Positions 58,801 to 64,000 of a stretch of DNA of 64,000 bases are shown here, piece after piece. The stretch comes from Conchocele bisecta (Eukaryota; Mollusca; Bivalvia; Lucinida; Thyasiridae). The notes below the pieces were generated by a model, which did no database searches, was not told the origin of the DNA, and worked only from the letters and a program-made list of their open reading frames with translations. The position numbers and the translations under genes are program-made. Every line of letters begins with the position of its first letter. Position 1 is the stretch's first letter. The stretch lies in assembly GCA_029237695.1 (NCBI GenBank), contig CM055265.1:215404506-215468505 (forward strand), in the 5' to 3' direction.

Positions 58801-59891
58801 GGATGACATAACATCAGATTTACGACAAAAAAATGCACCAGAGTGATCGCCTCTTTGATACCTTCAATTCGATATATGACATGACCATATTCGGTCAAAA
58901 ATAAAATTTGACCCCAATGACCCCACAGGCCACGCCCATTTTTGACACCGGGGTGGTTCACCATTTTAACAACTTTGAAAGAGCATTGTACATTGATCAT
59001 TCCTACCAAGTTTCGTCGAAATCCGGCTAGCGGTTCATGAGAAGAAGATTTTTGCAGAATTTATGCTATTTTTAGACGGCGGCCATCTTGGATTAGCGAT
59101 GACCTCCATTTTAACAAATCTGAAAAGGCTTCACCATGGACCATAACTTTTAAGTTTGGCTACCATGGGCCATGCGATTCATGTGAAGAAGAATTTTGAA
59201 ATCTCTAATAAAAGAACGACCTTTTTTGACCTTTTGGCAGCCACTTTGGATGACATAACCATCAGATTTCGACAAAAAATACACCAGAGTGATCGCCTCT
59301 TTGATACCTTCAATTTGATATATGACATGACCATATTCGGTCAAAAATAAAATTTGACCTCAATTTGACCCCACGGGCCACGCCAGTTTTGACCCCAGGG
59401 TCACCATTTTAACAACTTTGAAAGAGCATTGTACATCGATCATTCCTACCAAGTTTTGTCGAAAATCCGGTTTGGCGTTCTTGAGAAGAAGATTTTTGAA
59501 GAATTTGTGCTATTTTTAGACGGCGGCCATCTTGGATTACGCAATGACGTCATTTTAACAATTTTGTAATCCCCCTACCTAAGGACCATGACCATGAAGT
59601 TTGGTGACTATAGGCCCAATGGTTACCGAGGAGAAGACGTTTGAAAATGTTCACGGACGACAACGGACGACGACGACGGACACATTGCGGTAACAATAGC
59701 TCACATGAGCTTCGCTCAGGTGAGCTAAAAATAGGATTTATTGGCAGAATTGTGAAACAAAATTATTATTTCCAGATATTCCCGCGCTGATTTTTTTAAA
59801 AATCGTACTTTTTAATTGTTATCCGTACTTCCGTATTTCTAACGTATTTTCCGGTACAAATACGGAAAAATCGTAACAGTTGGCAGCTCTG
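55862..59891. mobile_element. 4.0-kb composite CAGAG-type element inside the IAP coding sequence
   Basis: The ends CAGAGCTGCCAAC and GTTGGCAGCTCTG match the 599-bp element at 45330, and the outer parts (55862-56307, 59730-59891) align with it. TTACCT lies at 55856-55861 and 59892-59897. Removing the element and one TTACCT restores an open reading frame across the site (VLIEVSLLSYQELPV). The inside holds a second element made of ~450-bp tandem cores. No transposase frame is seen. Confidence 0.95.
56308..59729. mobile_element. Tandem-core element, ~450-bp core, about 7 cores, nested
   Basis: It starts AAGAGGGCCATGATGGCCCT and CGCTCACCTGACTCC and ends TAGCTCACATGAGC...GCTCAGGTGAGCTAA, a terminal hairpin, after ACGGACGACGACGGACACAT. 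It splits an A tract of the host element (GGGTAAATAAAA / AATAGGATTTATTGG), so it came second. Confidence 0.9.
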
Positions 59892-59900
59892 TTACCTCAA
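59891..59900 (-). other. Candidate splice donor created by target-site duplication
   Basis: On the minus strand the junction reads TTGAG|GTAAC. The AGGTAA is the duplicated target and the C is the first base of the element's terminal repeat. It is a good donor (GAG|GTAA). It uses the upstream duplication copy; the downstream copy (AGGTAAGCC) is also donor-like. Confidence 0.65.
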
Positions 59901-60101
59901 TGAGTACAGCACCTACATCATCAAAGTCGATACTCCGGGCACTCACACTTTCATACTCAAAATAAATAAGTGTCTGTTCTTCACAATGCAGGACATGTTT
60001 TATGTCATCCAATTGACGATGGTGTTCCTGATCAGAGTTGCCACCCAGGGCTCTACAGCGATCGTCCTGTGCAGAGTGCTCCATCGTCAGGCAATTGGTA
60101 T
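59896..60101 (-). CDS. IAP/BIR gene, coding segment 2 (before the transposon)
   Basis: The acceptor GCTTGCAG precedes ATACCAATTG at 60101. The two leading bases complete the codon left by segment 1. The frame is open and acidic (DDIKHVLHCEEQTLIYFEYE, then SIDFDDVGAVLIE) up to a donor ATTGAG|GTAACA at 59895. Before the transposon landed, the frame simply continued: VLIE-VSLLSYQ-ELPVLAS. Now the exon must end here, because the element brings stop codons. The donor is made of one target-site duplication (AGGTAA on the minus strand) plus the first bases of the element. No domain is recognised; the stretch is rich in Asp and Glu and contains scattered Cys/His without a clear zinc pattern. The exon is well supported; the exact 3' splice choice is an inference. 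Confidence 0.75.
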
Positions 60102-60284
60102 CTGCAAGCATTGAACACACACACGATGGGCATTCATTATATTTTGACAACTACTCTGTATAGTGCCTTGTTGAATCAAACCAGAAAATGTAGATACTAA
60201 GCAAATGACATATACTGTTAACCATTATAATGCTGAATTAATTCTGTTTGTCTGTGGTTTATTTTTTATTCTGAGCAAGGAAAC
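60102..60284. other. Intron between coding segments 1 and 2, left part
   Basis: A short AT-rich intron (60102-60430 in all). No feature apart from the repeat tail at 60285. Confidence 0.6.
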
Positions 60285-60392
60285 AGAAAATATAAACCAT
60301 TTAACCGAGCGTTAAGGTTTCGGGACGTACTGACGTATGGATGCCGGTAACACTCTATGCCCACCTCATCATTCAGTGGCGGGGGGCATAAT
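60285..60392. repeat. Tail of a tandem-core element with hairpin, in the intron between segments 1 and 2
   Basis: GAGCGTTAAGGTTTCGGGAC, then ATGGATGCCGGTAACACTCT, then ATGCCCACC...GGCGGGGGGCAT. It matches the ending at 37400-37503. Confidence 0.7.
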
Positions 60393-60430
60393 AAAACACA
60401 AATCTGGAAAAGTAGTCTTTTGTTTCTTAC

Positions 60431-61198
60431 TTCCAGCTTCCTCCTCGGCATGGTCAGTGCCGGCAATATTCCCCGCCGTCCTGGATACATCAGAAGGTGG
60501 CTGTCTGTAGTTGTCAGGTATAACTTTCTCCTCGGCACGGTCAGTGACGGCAATATTCCCCGTCCTGGATACATCAGAAGGTGGCTGTCCGTAGTTGTCA
60601 GGTGTAACTTCCTCCTTGGCATGGTCAGTGACAGCAATATTCCTCGTCCCGGATACATCAGAAGGTGGCTGTCTGTAGTTGTCAGGTATAAATTCCTCCT
60701 TGGCATGGTCAGTGACAGCAATATTCCTCGTCCCGGATACATCAGAAGGTGGCTGTCTGTAGTTGTCAGGTATAACTTCCTCCTTGGCATGGTCAGTGAC
60801 GGCAATATTCCCCGTCCTGGATACATCAGAAGGTGGATGTCTGTAGTTGTCAGGTATAACTTCCTCCTTGGCATGGTCAGTGACAGCAATATTCCTCGTC
60901 CCGGATACATCAGAAGGTGGCTGTCCGTAGTTGTTAAGTTGATGTATATTGCCAGACGTGGATTCGATCTCACTATTGCTGCCACCGGTATGGCTACTCA
61001 TGCAGTTTTCATCCTTACCAGTCTTTGTGCAGGTGGTTTCCTTTGTGTCAGATTTGCCGAAGTATAAACCGAAGCTTGGTATCCATTTAGTGTCAGATGT
61101 ACCGTACATATTATCACATGAGCTAGGTTCAGCTTTCACAATATTGTTTGAAAAGGGAATTTTTATTCCTAATGTCAAGTGCATCTCAAATCCTGCAC
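60431..61198 (-). CDS. IAP/BIR gene, coding segment 1 (repeat-built N-terminal extension)
   Basis: This 768-nt exon is the most upstream coding segment visible. The acceptor TTCTTTTCAG precedes GTGCAGG at 61198 and the donor is GGAA|GTAAGA at 60431, both phase 1. About 100 mixed, Ser/Asn/Lys-rich residues come first. Then about six 84-bp (28-residue) tandem units with a core NYRQPPSDVSGT follow, between roughly 60440 and 60930. The unit nearest the donor carries one extra codon. No known domain, signal peptide or membrane segment is seen. It is assigned to the IAP gene because its end phase joins exactly to the next segment and on to the BIR exons; this link is inferred from phases, not from a transcript. 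The initiator Met must lie in an exon beyond the right edge. Its function is unknown; the composition suggests a disordered, phosphorylatable tail. Confidence 0.78.
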
Positions 61199-61239
61199 CT
61201 GAAAAGAATAACAAAACAATATTGTATCTATGTTACTAA

Positions 61240-61470
61240 ATGCTAGAAATGTGACCTGTCGACACACGAATGCCCCCACTGGCAACCAAAGAAAACAAGC
61301 GCACATTTTAAAATACAAGACAACATGATAGAGAAACAGAAACTATATGTCATTTATCCGAGCGTTAAGGTTTTGAATGCACCAAGTATATGGCCTTGAT
61401 CCTGGGCTTAGCAGGGGTGGAATGAACATGGATTTTTCACAGGACAATAGTGGACCATTGAAGCCATGTG
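61240..61470. mobile_element. Single tandem core (~182-bp type)
   Basis: GCTAGAAATGTGACCTGTCG, then GTTTTGAATGCACCAAGTAT and GGATTTTTCACAGGAC. It is a diverged core of the family at 36740. Confidence 0.6.
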
Positions 61471-61472
61471 TG

Positions 61473-64000
61473 CAGAGCTGCCAACCCCATGTCGGTCACA
61501 TGAGGAACATGGAGAGAAAAAGGGACTATTTTCCGGAACGCTACATATGTTTTCCGGAACACAAATCAGTACTCACATATATGCATAAAGTAAATTTTTT
61601 AGAGCCTTGGCCCTCGTCTCGGCCACCATGACCAACCGAAAAATCACAATTACACTGCTTGCAAGATGCAAATTCATCACTGCACTTTGACAGGACCAAA
61701 TGGGACCATGTCTCGCTGTAATCAGTGATGAATATATGTGTTTTCCTAACTTCTTTCTTTCGATAAAAAATACCCAATTAGTTGGCTGCACGCTTTGGAG
61801 CAGACATTTTATGAATTTGCGTGATGAATAAATCAATATCGCTGAGCGCTTGAAACTACTATTACTATTTTGTTGACAATATAAAAAATAAAAAAAAATA
61901 AAATAAAAAATAAAATGCATACTACTAGGATCAGCATTTACAAGCAGTTACATTGATTAGTAATATTACACTTGTATTTGTATTCTAGTTTTTGTCAAAC
62001 TATATATATGTATTTAGCTATGTTTGTACACTATAACTAATGTTCTTATTATGTAGAGCCATTGTAGAAGTTTAATAATTTAAGTCAAAATTTGCATTAT
62101 TATAATATGCATTTGCTAACCAGAACAATACTAAGTACATGTACTGCTATACAGTCTAAATATCTATAATTTGGATATTTGAAATAGAGAATATATCATG
62201 CTTAGTAACTTATTAATGTTTGTCTGATGTATGATTTTTCTTACAACAAAACAGTAACATTATTCTAATGTTCAAACTATCTAGTTGCCCCATCCACCTA
62301 TGTCTTATATGCTACTATTTGCATAATAAAACAATGCTACAACTTGCATGTTGGAATGTGAATGGTTTCTCGAGGGAGAAACTGGCCATGATGGCCCTAA
62401 TTCGCTCACCTGACTCCATGACGACCAGAGGAGAATGTGACATTGAATGTTAATGTGTTTTAAAAAAAGTGTGCTATTTTTAGACGGCGGTCATCTTGGA
62501 TTAAGCGAGGACTCTCATTTTACCAAATCTGAAAATGCTTCACCCAAGGATCGGAACTTCCTATGAAGTTTGGCCAGCATCGGCCATGTGGTTCCTGCTG
62601 AATTAAAAAAGACCTTCAAAATCTCTAAATAAATGGACCTTTTGGCGGCCATCATGGATGACATAATCATCCGATTTCCGACAAATATTGCGCCCAGAGC
62701 AATCGCCTCATCGATACCTTCAATTTGTATATGACACGAGCATATTCGGTCAAAAATAAAATTTGACCCCACGGGCCACGCCCATTTTTGACCCCGGGTC
62801 ACCATTTTCACAACTTTAAAAGAGCATTGTACATCGATCATTCCTACCAAGTTTCGTCGAAATCCGGCCAGTGGTTCATGTGAAAAAGATTTTTATTTTT
62901 TAAGAATTTGTGCTATTTTTAGACGGGCGTCCATCTTTGATTAGCGATGACCTCCATTATAACAAATCTGAAAAGGCTAAAGGGCTTCACCATGGACCAT
63001 AACTGTGATGTTTGGCTACCATGGGCCAAGCGGATCATGTGAAGTAGAATTTTTAAATCTCTAATAAAAGAACGCCACCTTTTGACCTTATTTCGGCGGC
63101 TATCTTGGATGACATAACCATCAGATTTAATTTCGACAAAACATTCACCAGAGTGATCGCCTCATTGATACCTTCGATTTGATATATAACATGACCATAT
63201 TCGGTCACCAAATAAAATTTGACCCCAATTTGACCCCACGGGCCACGCACATTTTTGACCCCGGGGTCACCATTTTAACAATTTGAAAGAGCATTGTACA
63301 TTGATCATTACTACCAAGTTTCTTTTGTCGAAATCCGGGCTGGTGGTTCATGAGAAGATTTTTTAAGAATTTATGCTATTGTTTAGACGGCGGCCATCTT
63401 GGATTAGCGATGACCTCCATTTTAATAAATCTGAAAAGGCTTCACCCATGGACCATAACTTTTAAGTTTGGCTACCATCGGCCAAAGCGGTTCATGTGAA
63501 GAAGTAATTTTGAAATCTCTAATAAAAGAACGACCTTTTGACCTTTCGGCGGCCATCTTGGATGACATAACCATCAGATTTCAACAAAAAATGCACCAGA
63601 GTGATCGCCTCTTTGATACCTTCAATTCGATATATGACTTGACCATATTCGGTCAAAAATAAAATTTGACCCAAATTTGACCCCACAGGCCACGCCCATT
63701 TTTAACCCCAGGGTCACTATTTTAACAACTTTGAAAGAGCATTGTACATTGATCATTCCTACCAAGTTTCGTCGAAATCCGGCAAGCGCTTCATGAGAAG
63801 AAGATTTTTTAAGAATTTATGCTATTTTTAGACAGCGGCCATCTTGGATTAGCGATGACCTCCATTTTAACAAATCTGAAAAGGCTTCACCCATGGACCA
63901 TAACTTTTAAGTTTGGCTACCATGGGCCAAGCGATTTATGTGAAGAAGAATTTTGAAATCTCTAATAAAAGAACGACCTTTTATTTTGACCTTTCGGCCG
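61473..64000. mobile_element. CAGAG-type element, left end, running off the window
   Basis: CAGAGCTGCCAACCCCATGT at 61473, then near identity to 55862-56240 up to about 61862. About 500 bp of unrelated AT-rich sequence follows (61863-62370), then ~450-bp tandem cores from CATGATGGCCCTAATTCGCT (62386) to the window end. The right terminus and its duplication are not visible. Confidence 0.8.

Noticed and set aside
54918..60150. Treating the IAP gene as a pseudogene because of the 4.0-kb insertion
   Set aside because: All other segments are intact, phases match throughout, and an in-frame splice around the insertion is available; disruption is possible but not required.
60357..61067. 236-codon plus-strand open frame opposite the 28-residue repeats
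   Set aside because: An 84-bp repeat is open on both strands. Splice sites, phase continuity and the link to the BIR exons support only the minus strand.

Overview
This window is nuclear DNA of an animal, most likely a bivalve mollusc and probably a heterodont clam or mussel. Three things point there: split genes with GT/AG introns, a very high load of interspersed repeats, and repeat types known from bivalves. Those types are elements with tandem cores followed by an ACGG microsatellite, and SINEs whose 3' end reads GTTAAACCC plus a short tail repeat. The species is an inference; no rRNA or mitochondrial marker is present.

One host gene explains all the convincing coding sequence. It lies on the minus strand, runs across almost the whole window and leaves it at both ends. 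Eleven coding segments join with matching phases and canonical splice sites: 60431-61198, 59896-60101, 54971-55838, 38668-39606, 34559-34699, 30231-30269, 21931-22067, 12720-12762, 11587-11715, 4324-4475 and 3480-3651. Together they give 3,594 nt, about 1,198 residues. The product is an inhibitor-of-apoptosis (IAP/BIRC) protein. It has a long Ser/Thr/Asp/Glu-rich, repeat-built N-terminal extension, a first BIR inside one large exon, and a second BIR split over three exons. The middle one of those three is a 39-nt microexon carrying the CxxC zinc ligands. A UBA-like segment and a linker follow. The expected C-terminal RING is not seen and should lie left of position 3480; the start codon should lie right of 64000.

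The introns are a museum of repeats. From left to right: palindromic MITEs and a tRNA-derived SINE (2.4-5.8 kb); a 58-bp satellite (6.25-9.69 kb); twin TIR elements and tandem-core elements (9.7-19 kb); a 22-bp satellite in three blocks (22.1-22.5, 26.3-28.1, 29.8-30.1 kb), the first two separated by a decayed hAT element; more tandem-core elements (30.6-43 kb); a 55-bp satellite of roughly 9 kb (44.2-54.8 kb) hit by two TIR elements with clear 6-bp duplications; and a 4.0-kb composite element (55.86-59.89 kb) inserted into what was coding sequence of the IAP gene. A related element starts at 61.47 kb and runs off the right edge.

The most interesting points are these. The 4.0-kb insertion has target duplications that on the gene strand read AG|GTAA, so the insertion itself offers a splice donor, and a host CAG 21 nt downstream restores frame; it looks like a newly made intron. 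The same MITE family sits within about 10-35 nt of four splice sites of this gene. Two inverted repeat arms enclose the 39-nt microexon. At least seven unrelated tandem cores share one modular architecture with a terminal hairpin.
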